Source: Epibacterium ulvae
GTDB lineage: Bacteria; Pseudomonadota; Alphaproteobacteria; Rhodobacterales; Rhodobacteraceae
Direction: 5' to 3'
Assembly: GCF_018678075.1 (NCBI RefSeq)
Contig: NZ_JAHHIR010000013.1
Coordinates: 1 to 64,000, forward strand
DNA length: 64,000 nt
In this document: positions 42,287-51,365 of the stretch, piece after piece
Layout: every line of letters starts with the position of its first letter
Numbering within the stretch: the first letter of the stretch is position 1
The notes under the pieces: model-generated
Told to the model about the DNA's origin: nothing
Databases searched by the model: none
The model's input: only the letters and a program-made list of their open reading frames with translations
Program-made: the position numbers and the translations under genes

Positions 42287-45142
42287 GTGTCCCTGTTTCT
42301 GATAGCGGCCCTTCCCTTTTTGGGAGCGGTCTTTCCCGCACTCTTGATCCGCGCCGGACGAAATGCTTCGGCCTCATCTGCGGGTTTGACCACGCTTTTG
42401 GCGTTCATCGGATTGATGTTGCACGCACCCGCCATTTTGCGCGGGGACGTGATCACAGCCAAATTCGACTGGATGCCCGGTCTTGGGCTGAATGCCAATT
42501 TCTTCCTTGACGGTCTTGGCTTTATGTTTGCCGGCCTCATTCTGGGTATTGGCCTTTTGATCATAGTCTACGCGCGGTTCTACCTGTCGCGTCAAGACCC
42601 AATGGGGCAGTTCTATACCTTTCTTCTGTTGTTTCAGGGCGCGATGGTTGGCATCGTTACCTCAGACAACATCCTGCTTTTGCTGGTTTTCTGGGAACTC
42701 ACCTCGCTAAGCTCGTTCCTGTTGATCGGCTATTGGAAGCACCTGCCCGAGGGACGCCAAGGCGCGCGTATGGCCCTGACCGTGACCGGTATGGGTGGTC
42801 TGGCGATGATCGGTGGCATGCTGATCCTGGGAAATATTGTCGGCTCTTACGATCTGACGGTGATCTTGCAAAACAAGGAGGCCATTCAGACCTCACCACT
42901 GTATCTGCCTGCGCTGTTGTTGATCTTGGCCGGGTGTTTCACCAAATCCGCACAGTTCCCGTTCCACTTCTGGTTGCCCCATGCGATGGCCGCGCCGACG
43001 CCGGTTTCGGCCTATCTGCACTCTGCGACTATGGTAAAGGCAGGCATCTTCCTGATGGCACGCATGTGGCCGGTTTTGTCGGGCACACCTGAATGGTTCT
43101 ATATCGTCTCTACCGCTGGTCTGGTGACCATGGTTATGGGCGCCGTGATCGCCCTGTTCAAAGACGATCTCAAAGCGTTGTTGGCGTTCTCGACCGTCTC
43201 CCACCTTGGGTTGATCACCATGCTGCTGGGCTTTGGCACCAAGGTTGCCGCGGTCGCCGCGATTTTCCACATTATCAACCACGCGACATTCAAGGCCGCG
43301 CTGTTTATGTCCGCCGGGATCGTCGATCACGAGGCCCATACACGCGACATCAAACGCCTGGGCGGTCTGCGCCACCTGATGCCGGTGACCTTTACCATTG
43401 CGGTGATTGCGTCGCTGTCGATGGCTGGCATCCCGCCGCTGAACGGGTTCCTGTCCAAGGAGCTGATGCTGGAAGAGGCAGCGCATACCTATTGGCTGGG
43501 CAATCCCTATATTGTGCCGGGCCTTGCGGTTCTGGCTTCGCTGTTCTCAGCCGCCTATAGCTTCCGTTACATCGGCCATGTGTTCCTGGGCCCCAAGCGC
43601 GATGACTATCCCGGTCACCCCCATGACCCCGGATTTGGCATGTGGCTGTCACCGGCGTTTCTAGTGGTGCTGGTCATTCTGATCGGTCTGTTCTCTGGCC
43701 AAATTGCTGAGCCGCTGGTTCAAGTGGTTGCAGACGCCGTCACCCAACAACATCCCCATGTGCATCTGAAGCTTTGGCACGGTGTGACCCCGGCGCTTTA
43801 TATGTCGATGGTGGCTGTTGGTGGTGGCTTGGTGGCGCTGCTGGCGCATAAGAAACTGGAATCGATCTGGAACGCGCTGCCGCGTCCTGAGGCCAAGGTG
43901 ATCTTTGACCAAGTGATCGCAGCCGCCAGCCAGCTGGCCGAGCGTGTGACTGTTGGTCTGCACAATGGGTCGATCACGCGTTACGCGCTGATCATGATCG
44001 TCTTTTCCACCGGCGTCAGCTATGTGGCGTTCCAAACCGGCACCCTGCCTGAGGCCACGCGTCAGGTGCAAGCCGTGGGGCCCTTGCCCTTGTTGGGGTG
44101 GTTCTCACTGATCGTGGCGACCGGGTTCATTCTGTATCACCATCACAACCGTCTGCTGGCGCTGGTCCTGATCGGCGTCGTGGGTCTGGTAGTGTCCATG
44201 GCCTTCAACTACTTATCGGCACCTGACCTTGCGCTGACGCAGATCTCGGTTGAAGTTGTCACTATCATCCTGATGCTGCTGGCGTTGAACTTCCTGCCCA
44301 AGGAAACACCCAAGGAAACGCCCGTCAAAACCAAGATCCGCGATGGGGCGATTGCATCGGTTGCAGGCCTTGGCATAGGCGGGCTGATCTATGCGCTGAT
44401 GACCCGCGATTTCGCGGCAGACACCATCTCAGGCTATCACCTCGCCAATTCCTACAAAGGCGGCGGTGGCACCAATGTGGTGAACGTGATCCTGGTGGAT
44501 TTCCGAGGGTTCGACACCTTTGGTGAGATCATCGTTTTGGGCATTGCAGCCATGGTTATCTTTGCCCTGACCGAAGCAGTTTTGGGCACCAAAGTCCGCG
44601 CCTATCTGCTGAACCGGAAACCGGATCTGCCACAAGACGGTGACCCGCACCCGCTGATGATGGTTGTCGCCACCCGTGTGATTATGCCGCTGGCGTTGCT
44701 GGTTGCGGCCTATATTTTCTTCCGTGGGCACAACCTGCCGGGCGGTGGCTTTATTGCCGGTCTGATCGCCGCGATTGCGATCATCATGCAATACATGGCC
44801 TCCGGCTTTGGCTGGGCCACAGAACGTCAACGCATGTTCTACCACGGTATCATTGGCGCAGGCGTGTTGATCGCCGCCGCCACAGGCATGGGCGCCTGGT
44901 TCAACGACCTGCCCTTCCTGACATCTGCATTTGGGTACATCCATTGGGAGCCGCTGGAGGAGTTCGAATGGGCCACCGCCGCCCTGTTTGACCTTGGTGT
45001 TTTCCTGGCTGTTGTGGGCGCGGTGCTTCTGGCACTGGAAAGCCTTGCACGTTTTGCGTGGCAGCCCGACACCACCAGCGAACACGCCATGGAAATCAAC
45101 CCCGCTCGCGATGACGAGCCCAAGATCAAGAGTGAGGTTTAA
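42287..45142 (+). CDS. mrpA: Mrp cation/proton antiporter subunit A fused to MrpB
   Basis: This 951-residue protein has the NuoL/MnhA-like antiporter core (residues 1-600; FWELTSLSSFLLIGYWKHLP, then KSAQFPFHFWLPHAMAAPTP, then GIVDHEAHTRDIKRLGGLRH) and a C-terminal MnhB-like domain (residues 600-950; VNVILVDFRGFDTFGEIIVL, then FRGHNLPGGGFIAGLIAAIA). Fused A/B subunits are usual in alphaproteobacteria. The start is GTG 42287 with CAGGAG nine bases upstream; a longer GTG start at 42251 exists. It heads mrpACDEFG and contributes to sodium and pH balance in sea water. Confidence 0.95.
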   Translation: MSLFLIAALPFLGAVFPALLIRAGRNASASSAGLTTLLAFIGLMLHAPAILRGDVITAKFDWMPGLGLNANFFLDGLGFMFAGLILGIGLLIIVYARFYLSRQDPMGQFYTFLLLFQGAMVGIVTSDNILLLLVFWELTSLSSFLLIGYWKHLPEGRQGARMALTVTGMGGLAMIGGMLILGNIVGSYDLTVILQNKEAIQTSPLYLPALLLILAGCFTKSAQFPFHFWLPHAMAAPTPVSAYLHSATMVKAGIFLMARMWPVLSGTPEWFYIVSTAGLVTMVMGAVIALFKDDLKALLAFSTVSHLGLITMLLGFGTKVAAVAAIFHIINHATFKAALFMSAGIVDHEAHTRDIKRLGGLRHLMPVTFTIAVIASLSMAGIPPLNGFLSKELMLEEAAHTYWLGNPYIVPGLAVLASLFSAAYSFRYIGHVFLGPKRDDYPGHPHDPGFGMWLSPAFLVVLVILIGLFSGQIAEPLVQVVADAVTQQHPHVHLKLWHGVTPALYMSMVAVGGGLVALLAHKKLESIWNALPRPEAKVIFDQVIAAASQLAERVTVGLHNGSITRYALIMIVFSTGVSYVAFQTGTLPEATRQVQAVGPLPLLGWFSLIVATGFILYHHHNRLLALVLIGVVGLVVSMAFNYLSAPDLALTQISVEVVTIILMLLALNFLPKETPKETPVKTKIRDGAIASVAGLGIGGLIYALMTRDFAADTISGYHLANSYKGGGGTNVVNVILVDFRGFDTFGEIIVLGIAAMVIFALTEAVLGTKVRAYLLNRKPDLPQDGDPHPLMMVVATRVIMPLALLVAAYIFFRGHNLPGGGFIAGLIAAIAIIMQYMASGFGWATERQRMFYHGIIGAGVLIAAATGMGAWFNDLPFLTSAFGYIHWEPLEEFEWATAALFDLGVFLAVVGAVLLALESLARFAWQPDTTSEHAMEINPARDDEPKIKSEV

Positions 45143-45145
45143 TCG

Positions 45146-45496
45146 ATGGAGCTTCTTGTTGCATCTGCTGTTGGCGTTCTGACCGCGGCGGGTATCTATC
45201 TGATCCTGCGCCGTCGCACCTTCCCGGTCATCCTTGGCCTGTCGCTGCTGTCCTATGCGGTCAACGTGTTCCTGTTTGCCACGGGCCGACTGCTGGTTGG
45301 CGCACCGCCGATCCTGAACAAATATGAAGAGGTCGCCTATACCGATCCATTGCCCCAGGCGCTGGTTCTGACCGCGATCGTGATCTCATTTGGGATGACG
45401 GCCGTGGTGGTGATGATTGCGCTTGGCGCGTATCTGTCGTCCAAGACCGATGACATCAATATGGACGATGCCGCCGAGGCAGGAGAAGACGCATGA
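45146..45496 (+). CDS. mrpC: Mrp antiporter subunit C
   Basis: This 116-residue protein has three membrane segments and NuoK homology (ILRRRTFPVILGLSLLSYAV, then NVFLFATGRLL, then PLPQALVLTAIVISFGMTAV). It spans the inner membrane between MrpA and MrpD. The ATG is three bases after the mrpA stop, and its 3' end overlaps mrpD (ATGA at 45493-45496). Confidence 0.95.
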   Translation: MELLVASAVGVLTAAGIYLILRRRTFPVILGLSLLSYAVNVFLFATGRLLVGAPPILNKYEEVAYTDPLPQALVLTAIVISFGMTAVVVMIALGAYLSSKTDDINMDDAAEAGEDA

Positions 45497-47019
45497 ACCA
45501 TTTGCTGATTGCACCCGTTGTGCTGCCTGCGGTGGTGGCACCTTTGATTGCGATGGTGACCCGTCACCATATTGACCTGACACGCATCTTTTCCCTCGCA
45601 GCCTCTGTGGCGCTGGTGATTTTGACCCTTGTTCTGGGCGTTCAGGCGATGGATGGCTCGGTTCAAGTCTATGAGCTTGGCAATTGGAAAGCGCCCTTTG
45701 GTATCGTTCTGGTGCTGGACCGCCTGTCAGCGATGATGTGTATCCTGACCGCCATTCTGGCCCTGATCATCAACCTTTATGCGGTTGGCACAGGCTGGGA
45801 CAAACGCGGCAGCAACTTCCATTCGCTGTTTCAATTCCAACTGATGGGTATCCAAGGTGCCTTTCTGACCGGCGATGCCTTCAACCTGTTTGTCTTCTTT
45901 GAGGTTCTTCTGATCGCCTCCTATGGTCTGACCATTCACGCAGGCGGCGCACGACGTTTTCGCGCCGGTGTGCAATATGTGGTCTACAACCTCCTGGGCT
46001 CCAGCCTGTTCTTGTTTGCGCTTGGTACCATCTATGCGGTGACCGGCACGCTGAACATGGCCGATCTCGCCGTCAAAGTTGCCGAGCTTTCGCCTGATAA
46101 CACCGCTCTGCTGCGGGTCGGAGCGATTATGCTGCTGTTGGTCTTCTGTATCAAAGCCGCGCTTCTGCCGCTGCACTTCTGGCTGCCAGCATCTTATGCT
46201 GAGGCCCCTGCCCCGGTTGCTGCGCTCTTTGCGATCATGACCAAGGTTGGTGCCTATGCGATCCTGCGGTTCTTTACCCTGATCTTTGGCCCCGAGGTGC
46301 AAGCCACCACTGGCCTCGCCGGGGACTGGTTGCTGCCTGCCGCGCTCTTTACCCTTGCGGCTGGTGCAATTGGCGTTCTGGGTGCGCGGGACCTTGGCCG
46401 AGTGATTGCCTATGGTGCGATTACCTCCATGGGGACCTTGTTGATCGCGGTCTCGTTGTTCACACCCGAGGCCGCTGCTGCCGCGCTTTATTACACGGTC
46501 CATTCGACCTTTGCAGCAGCACTGTTGTTCCTGGTCACCGATATGGTGGTGGAACGGCGCGGAGCGGAGGTGACGCCCAAGGCTCCGATGGCGCAAAACG
46601 GCTTGATCGCCGCGCTGTTCTTTGTCGGGGCCATCGCCCTGGCCGGCATGCCGCCGATCTCTGGCTTCATTGGCAAGCTGTTGGTGATGGACGCCGCGCG
46701 CGGACATGAGATGGTCTGGACCATCTGGGCGGTGATCCTTGTGGGCTCGCTGGTCACAATCCTCGGCCTCGCCCGCGCGGGCACCATCATTTTCTGGAAG
46801 TCCTATGACGCCACCACCGAGGTGCCAGAGACCGATGAAGACACCGCAGAGGCGACGCCCACTGCAAGCCTGCCGTTTGTCGCAACCTTTGGTCTGGTTG
46901 TTGGTCTGGTCCTGCTGACGGTCTTTGCTGGCCCAATGAGCAACTATGCCACCGCCACCGCCGAACAGTTGTTCACGCCAAGCATCTATATTGAAAACGT
47001 ATTGGGGGACACGAAATGA
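45493..47019 (+). CDS. mrpD: Mrp antiporter subunit D
   Basis: This 508-residue protein has about 14 membrane segments and the NuoM/N-like proton-channel core (LTGDAFNLFVFFEVLLIASY, then LLPLHFWLPASYAEAPAPVA, then MTKVGAYAILRFFTLIFGPE). It includes the charged residues of the half-channel (Glu in FFEVL, Lys in CIKAALLPLHFWL). It is co-translated with mrpC and mrpE. The length is normal. Confidence 0.96.
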   Translation: MNHLLIAPVVLPAVVAPLIAMVTRHHIDLTRIFSLAASVALVILTLVLGVQAMDGSVQVYELGNWKAPFGIVLVLDRLSAMMCILTAILALIINLYAVGTGWDKRGSNFHSLFQFQLMGIQGAFLTGDAFNLFVFFEVLLIASYGLTIHAGGARRFRAGVQYVVYNLLGSSLFLFALGTIYAVTGTLNMADLAVKVAELSPDNTALLRVGAIMLLLVFCIKAALLPLHFWLPASYAEAPAPVAALFAIMTKVGAYAILRFFTLIFGPEVQATTGLAGDWLLPAALFTLAAGAIGVLGARDLGRVIAYGAITSMGTLLIAVSLFTPEAAAAALYYTVHSTFAAALLFLVTDMVVERRGAEVTPKAPMAQNGLIAALFFVGAIALAGMPPISGFIGKLLVMDAARGHEMVWTIWAVILVGSLVTILGLARAGTIIFWKSYDATTEVPETDEDTAEATPTASLPFVATFGLVVGLVLLTVFAGPMSNYATATAEQLFTPSIYIENVLGDTK

Positions 47020-47513
47020 AGCTCCTGCGCCGCGCCCTCCCGCATCCGCTGTTGACGCTGTTGTTGACCGGCACCTGGTTGTTGCTGGTCAATGGCTGGT
47101 CGCTGAACTCGCTGGTCTTTGGCTTCCTGCTGGGCTGGTTGATCCCCTTTGTCACCGCCGCTTATTGGCCCGACCAACCCAAGATGCGCGCCCCGTTCAA
47201 GATCCTCGCCTATATCGGTGTGGTGATCTGGGACATCATCGTTGCAAACTTTGTTGTCGCAAAAATCGTGCTGTTCAAATCGAACACGGATCGCAAACCG
47301 GCCTGGGTTACCGTCCCGCTGGACCTGCGCACGCCTGAGGCCATTACAGTTCTGGCAGGCACTATCACCCTGACTCCCGGCACGGTATCTGCGGATGTGT
47401 CCGACCACGGCCACGCGCTGTTGATCCACTGCCTGGACGCAGACGACCCAGACGCGATCCGGGATGAGATCAAAACCCGCTATGAGGCCCGCCTGAAGGA
47501 GATTTTCGAATGA
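47016..47513 (+). CDS. mrpE: Mrp antiporter subunit E
   Basis: This 165-residue protein has two or three membrane segments and the MnhE pattern (LLTLLLTGTWLLLVNGWSLN, then SLVFGFLLGWLIPFV, then ITLTPGTVSADVSDHGHALL). ATGA overlaps with mrpD (47016) and mrpF (47510) show translational coupling. Confidence 0.94.
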   Translation: MKLLRRALPHPLLTLLLTGTWLLLVNGWSLNSLVFGFLLGWLIPFVTAAYWPDQPKMRAPFKILAYIGVVIWDIIVANFVVAKIVLFKSNTDRKPAWVTVPLDLRTPEAITVLAGTITLTPGTVSADVSDHGHALLIHCLDADDPDAIRDEIKTRYEARLKEIFE

Positions 47514-47779
47514 TGATCTTTGCCATCTACTTCGCATTCGCCTGTTTCGGTGCGGCTGTTTTGATGAACCTTTGGAAGGTCGTCTTTGCCGATCAAGTCG
47601 CAGACCGGATCCTTGCGTTGGACACGATGTTCATCAATGCCATCGTCTTGATGGTGCTATATGGCATCGCCAACGGGACCGAGATCTACTTTGAAGCTGC
47701 CATGATCATCGCCATGCTTGGCTTTGTCTCAACCGTGGCCTACGCGCGCTTTATCCTGCGCGGCAATATTATCGAGTGA
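47510..47779 (+). CDS. mrpF: Mrp antiporter subunit F
   Basis: This 89-residue protein has three membrane segments and the MnhF signature KVVFADQVADRILALDTMFI and IAMLGFVSTVAYARFI. Start overlap with mrpE; 10 bp before mrpG. Part of the Mrp complex. Confidence 0.94.
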   Translation: MMIFAIYFAFACFGAAVLMNLWKVVFADQVADRILALDTMFINAIVLMVLYGIANGTEIYFEAAMIIAMLGFVSTVAYARFILRGNIIE

Positions 47780-47789
47780 GGGCAGAACC

Positions 47790-48158
47790 ATGGATATGAT
47801 CCTCGAAATCGCAGTCAGCTTCTTTCTGGTCACCGGCGGGATTTTTGGCATCGTCGGCTCGTTTGGACTGTTGAAACTGAACGACCCGATGTCCCGTCTG
47901 CATGCACCGACCAAGGCGACAACTTTGGGTATTGGCGGCGTGTTGATCGCCTCGATCCTGCATGCCATCCTCGCCGAAAATCATGGTTCCGTGCATGAAA
48001 TCATGATCATCTTGTTCCTCTTTGTTACCGCCCCCATCACGGCAAATTTCATTGCGAAGGTGCATATCCACCGCCATGAAACGCCTGAGAGCCTGCCAGG
48101 CGCAGGTGAGGATACATGTTGGGCGACCCACGCCATTGCCGACAAGGACGAGGGCTGA
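47790..48158 (+). CDS. mrpG: Mrp antiporter subunit G
   Basis: This 122-residue protein has three membrane segments and the PhaG/MnhG core (GIFGIVGSFGLLKLNDPMSR, then LHAPTKATTLGIGGVLIASI). The start MDMILEIAV has GGGCAG upstream. The last 25 residues are polar and extend beyond the family's usual end. It closes the mrp operon; the following oxidoreductase is 28 bp downstream and may be co-transcribed. Confidence 0.94.
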   Translation: MDMILEIAVSFFLVTGGIFGIVGSFGLLKLNDPMSRLHAPTKATTLGIGGVLIASILHAILAENHGSVHEIMIILFLFVTAPITANFIAKVHIHRHETPESLPGAGEDTCWATHAIADKDEG

Positions 48159-48186
48159 CCAACCTACAAGGCATGAGGCACCGCAT

Positions 48187-49326
48187 ATGACGTCCCCCCA
48201 CGACCACGGAAAATCCAAACATGCGGTTCTAATCGGCGGGGGGCATGCCCATGCGCTGGTGCTCAAATCCTGGGGGATGAACCCGGTGGCGGACACGCAG
48301 TTGACCGTCATCAACCCGGGCAAAACCGCGCCCTATTCCGGCATGTTGCCAGGGTTTGTTGCCGGGCACTACACCCGCGACGCCTTGGACATCGATCTGG
48401 AACAGCTGGCCCGGTTCGCAGGGGCTCGTCTGGTTGTTGGCCACGCAACGGGCATCGATCTGGCGCGCAAATCCATCCGGATCTCAGGCCAGCCTGACGT
48501 GGGTTATGATGTGACCTCTATCGATATTGGTATCACATCCGATATGCCCGTTTTGCCGGGCTTTGCTGCACACGCCATCCCCGCCAAACCCCTGGGCTCG
48601 TTTGCTGCGAAATGGCACGCGTTTCGCGATAGTGACGGCTACGCCCATATCGCGGTGATCGGTGGCGGTGTCGCGGGTGCTGAGCTTATTATGGCGATGT
48701 CTCATGCGTTGCAGACACGTGGCCGGATGGGCAGCGCGACACTGATCGACAGCGCAGAGGCCCTGTCTGCCATTCCACCCAAAGCCGCCAAGATCGTGCG
48801 TCAAAAGATGACAGATCTCGGCGTCACGGTGATTGAAAATACCGGTATTTCAGAGGTTTGCGCCGATGATATCCTGCTGTCGGACGGGCAATCGATCCGG
48901 TCAGATTTCACTACAGGCGCGGCCGGTGCGCGGCCCTATGAATGGGTTCAAGACACCGGGCTTGCGCTGACCGGTGGGTTTATCGACGTGGACGAATTCT
49001 TGCGCACCTCGGACAAGGCCGTCTTTGCCACTGGCGACTGCGCCCATCTTGTCGCCTCTCCCCGTCCAAAAGCGGGCGTCTACGCGGTGCGCCAAGCGCC
49101 GGTTCTACTGCAGAATTTGCGGGCTGCCCTGACAGATGATGCGCTGCACCCTTACAAGGCGCAAAAGGACTATCTGAAACTGATCTCCCTTGGCGGCAAG
49201 TCGGCCATGGGTGAGAAGTTTGGCCTTCCTTTTGCGGGGTCCCTGATTTGGAAATGGAAGAACCATATCGATCAGAGCTTTATGGCGCAGTTTCGCGACT
49301 TACCTCCGGCTAGCTCCACCGATTGA
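48187..49326 (+). CDS. FAD-dependent oxidoreductase of the SelD-fusion type, without SelD domain
   Basis: This 379-residue protein has a flavin-binding N-terminus (HAVLIGGGHAHALVLKSWGM) and the marks of a NADH-dehydrogenase-like pyridine-nucleotide oxidoreductase (VINPGKTAPYSGMLPGFVAG, then HIAVIGGGVAGAELIMAMSH, then FATGDCAHLVASPRPKAGVY). The same sequence forms the N-terminal half of roseobacter proteins fused to selenide, water dikinase (SelD). Here the protein stops after FRDLPPASSTD, where SelD would begin; no SelD motif follows. It may be a truncated fusion or an independent enzyme. It directly follows mrpG. Confidence 0.8.
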   Translation: MTSPHDHGKSKHAVLIGGGHAHALVLKSWGMNPVADTQLTVINPGKTAPYSGMLPGFVAGHYTRDALDIDLEQLARFAGARLVVGHATGIDLARKSIRISGQPDVGYDVTSIDIGITSDMPVLPGFAAHAIPAKPLGSFAAKWHAFRDSDGYAHIAVIGGGVAGAELIMAMSHALQTRGRMGSATLIDSAEALSAIPPKAAKIVRQKMTDLGVTVIENTGISEVCADDILLSDGQSIRSDFTTGAAGARPYEWVQDTGLALTGGFIDVDEFLRTSDKAVFATGDCAHLVASPRPKAGVYAVRQAPVLLQNLRAALTDDALHPYKAQKDYLKLISLGGKSAMGEKFGLPFAGSLIWKWKNHIDQSFMAQFRDLPPASSTD

Positions 49327-49719
49327 CCGTCGCCAAGGACTGACGCTGGTTCACTTTTTACGTTCACGACATATTTGATGCATCTCTTCGCGTGCCACGC
49401 GACCGAGGGCCGATTGGCATGCGCTACCACCTACAGGTCGCGTTACTGATCTCCATCGCCCTTTGCAGGACTCCTACACGCCCTTCCTCGCAACTCAGCG
49501 CGGCAGCCTTTTGGGGATTTGTGCGAAGTTCAGCCAATTTTCGGTTGGCCAACACCATTTTCAGGGTGTGACCGGGGCCAAATAGGCAAAAAACAGCCTT
49601 TTTTTGGATAAATTTTAAAAACAAACTTGCCTCTGCTTTTGAATAGAAAGTATCGGTAAAGAAGCCAAATGGTTAACACAGAACAAAAACTACCAGTGGT
49701 TATGACAGGAAATGAATAC
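49327..49719 (+). other. 393-bp stretch without a clear gene
   Basis: The first 200 bp are GC-rich and the last 120 bp AT-rich. It contains GCCAA-N7-TTGGC at 49533-49549 and a weak terminator-like AGGC / GCCT hairpin followed by T7 at 49584-49605, which could end the mrp-oxidoreductase transcript. The AT-rich end probably holds the marR promoter. No SelD remnant was recognised in any frame. Confidence 0.45.
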
Positions 49720-50199
49720 ATGACCTCTCCAAAATCGGAGATGTACGCCCTACCGTCCCATCTCATCCGCCGCCTGAATCAGATTTGCGTGGCGCAATTT
49801 TCTGCGGCCATGGCGGATGCGAACCTCAATCTCACACCTGTCCAGTATTCTGTCCTTTGGGCGGTGCAGGATTTCCCCGGCGTTGACCAAGCATCGGTGG
49901 CCAAGCAAATCGGCTATGACCGTGCGACCCTGGGCAAGGTGGTGGACCGTCTGGAACAAAAAGGCCTGCTGCGTCGCGAGATCAGCCAGAACGACCGCCG
50001 CGCGCGTGAGATCTATTTGACCAAAGACGGCAAAACCCTGTTGGACCTGGCCCATCCGGTCGTTCTGGCGAGCCAGGATAAAATGCTGCCGGGAATCAGC
50101 GCTGAGGAACATGCGGCCTTTCTCGACCTGATGTTGCGGATCTCCGAAGCCGCCAACCAAGAGACAACGGCGCCGACATTGTCGCCGATGGAGCCTTGA
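49720..50199 (+). CDS. MarR family transcriptional regulator
   Basis: This 159-residue protein (from ATG 49720) has the winged helix pattern ALPSHLIRRLNQICVAQFSA, LNLTPVQYSVLWAVQDFPGV, QASVAKQIGYDRATLGKVVD, RLEQKGLLRREISQNDRRAR and EIYLTKDGKTLLD. AGGA ten bases upstream supports this start; an ATG at 49669 would add 17 residues. MarR proteins respond to phenolic or acyl ligands. No target is apparent from neighbours; the gene is monocistronic and convergent with the SRAP gene. Confidence 0.88.
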   Translation: MTSPKSEMYALPSHLIRRLNQICVAQFSAAMADANLNLTPVQYSVLWAVQDFPGVDQASVAKQIGYDRATLGKVVDRLEQKGLLRREISQNDRRAREIYLTKDGKTLLDLAHPVVLASQDKMLPGISAEEHAAFLDLMLRISEAANQETTAPTLSPMEP

Positions 50200-50233
50200 C
50201 CCGGACCACCGACTCAGTAGCCCAAACGATCCG

Positions 50234-50971
50234 CTAGAACAAATGCCCCTGTGGATCGTCGTGCGGGTTTTCTGTCCGGGCCCGGTCGTCGCGACCATCG
50301 ATAACATCATCGGTATCATCAAATGGCTCGATCAGGTCCATGCCTGCCGCGGGACTAGAATTCACGCGCGGATGCACCCGGTGGAACCGCAACAGGTCCT
50401 CATCGCCCGGCACCATCAATTTGGCAGCCCCCGCCCCGTCTTGGCCCAACCATTTGCTCCAATGAGACGGATCCAAAATCAACGGCATACGGTGGTGGAG
50501 GTTTTGGATGGTATCGCTCGCCTCAGTTGTGACAATGGCGCAGGTCGGCTGATGGTCGTGCCCCCAGTCCTGCCATACCCCGGCGAAGGCAATGGCTGCA
50601 TCGTCTGTTCGCGTGAAATACCACGGCAGACGATTGCCCGCCGGATCCTTGGTCCATTCGTAGAACCCATCCGCCGGGATCAGACAGCGTCTTGTGCGGC
50701 AAGCCTCAGAAAACGCGGGCTTTTGCGCCAATGTCTCCGCGCGCGCATTGATCAGCAGTGGACCGTCGGTTTCGCTTTTGTACCAATGCGGCAAAAACCC
50801 CCAGCGCATGGAGACCAGCTGCCGGCCAACATCAATCGACCGGATTGTCGCGATTTGATTGGTGGGGCAGACGTTATAGTTTGGCACTTGTGGCAGGTTG
50901 TTGGCAGGCTGCGCTGCAAACAATTGCGCCATCGCATCCGGGGGGAGAGTTACGGCAAATCGACCACACAT
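50234..50971 (-). CDS. SRAP (YedK/HMCES-like) abasic-site-processing protein
   Basis: This 245-residue protein begins MCGRFAVTLP, so Cys2 becomes the N-terminal nucleophile. Other family residues are NARAET, LIPADGFYEW and the active-site His in HHRMPLIL. SRAP proteins bind single-stranded DNA at abasic sites and form a thiazolidine crosslink that shields them during replication. It is three bases downstream of the DUF1992 gene, so both are likely one transcript. Confidence 0.93.
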   Translation of the reverse strand: MCGRFAVTLPPDAMAQLFAAQPANNLPQVPNYNVCPTNQIATIRSIDVGRQLVSMRWGFLPHWYKSETDGPLLINARAETLAQKPAFSEACRTRRCLIPADGFYEWTKDPAGNRLPWYFTRTDDAAIAFAGVWQDWGHDHQPTCAIVTTEASDTIQNLHHRMPLILDPSHWSKWLGQDGAGAAKLMVPGDEDLLRFHRVHPRVNSSPAAGMDLIEPFDDTDDVIDGRDDRARTENPHDDPQGHLF

Positions 50972-50974
50972 GGA

Positions 50975-51283
50975 TTACCGCAAATGCGCTTTGCGCGTCA
51001 GGTCGATGCGGGCTTCCATCATCGACATCTCTTTTAGAATGTCCTGACGCTTGGTGCGATCCCCGGTGTCGCGCAGCTCACTGCGCAACCGTTCCAATGT
51101 CCGCGTCAAAGAGACAAATTCCGGCACGCCGCCGCTCTCTTTGACCAATCGATTGACCAGATCGTTTTCGGGGTCGTCGCTCTTGGGCAAGGGTTTGCCC
51201 GCGCCTTCCAGATTGTCGAATTCACCGTCTGCCTGCGCAGCAGCGATCTTTTGATTGATGAGGTCGATCAGTGGATGGTCCAT
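50975..51283 (-). CDS. DUF1992 (DnaJ homologue subfamily C member 28-like) protein
   Basis: This 102-residue protein has the DUF1992 core MDHPLIDLINQKIAAAQADG, EFDNLEGAGKPLPKSDDP, NRLVKESGGVPEFV. The family includes DNAJC28 and E. coli YbdN-type proteins of unknown function; the core is helical and soluble. The start MDHPLID is chosen by family fit (a longer open frame upstream has no homology). It sits between the nucleotidase and SRAP genes. Confidence 0.85.
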   Translation of the reverse strand: MDHPLIDLINQKIAAAQADGEFDNLEGAGKPLPKSDDPENDLVNRLVKESGGVPEFVSLTRTLERLRSELRDTGDRTKRQDILKEMSMMEARIDLTRKAHLR

Positions 51284-51310
51284 TGGCGAAATGTGCCAGA
51301 AACACCGCCA

Positions 51311-51348
51311 AAGAAAAAGCCCCGCCGCATCGATTGTGCAACGGGGCC
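51311..51348 (-). terminator. Rho-independent terminator after the 5'-nucleotidase gene
   Basis: On the minus strand GGCCCCG / CGGGGC with an internal loop is followed by TTTTTCTTT. It lies 18 bp after the nucleotidase stop and before the DUF1992 gene. Confidence 0.7.
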
Positions 51349-51365
51349 AGATTTTCAAACAGCGC

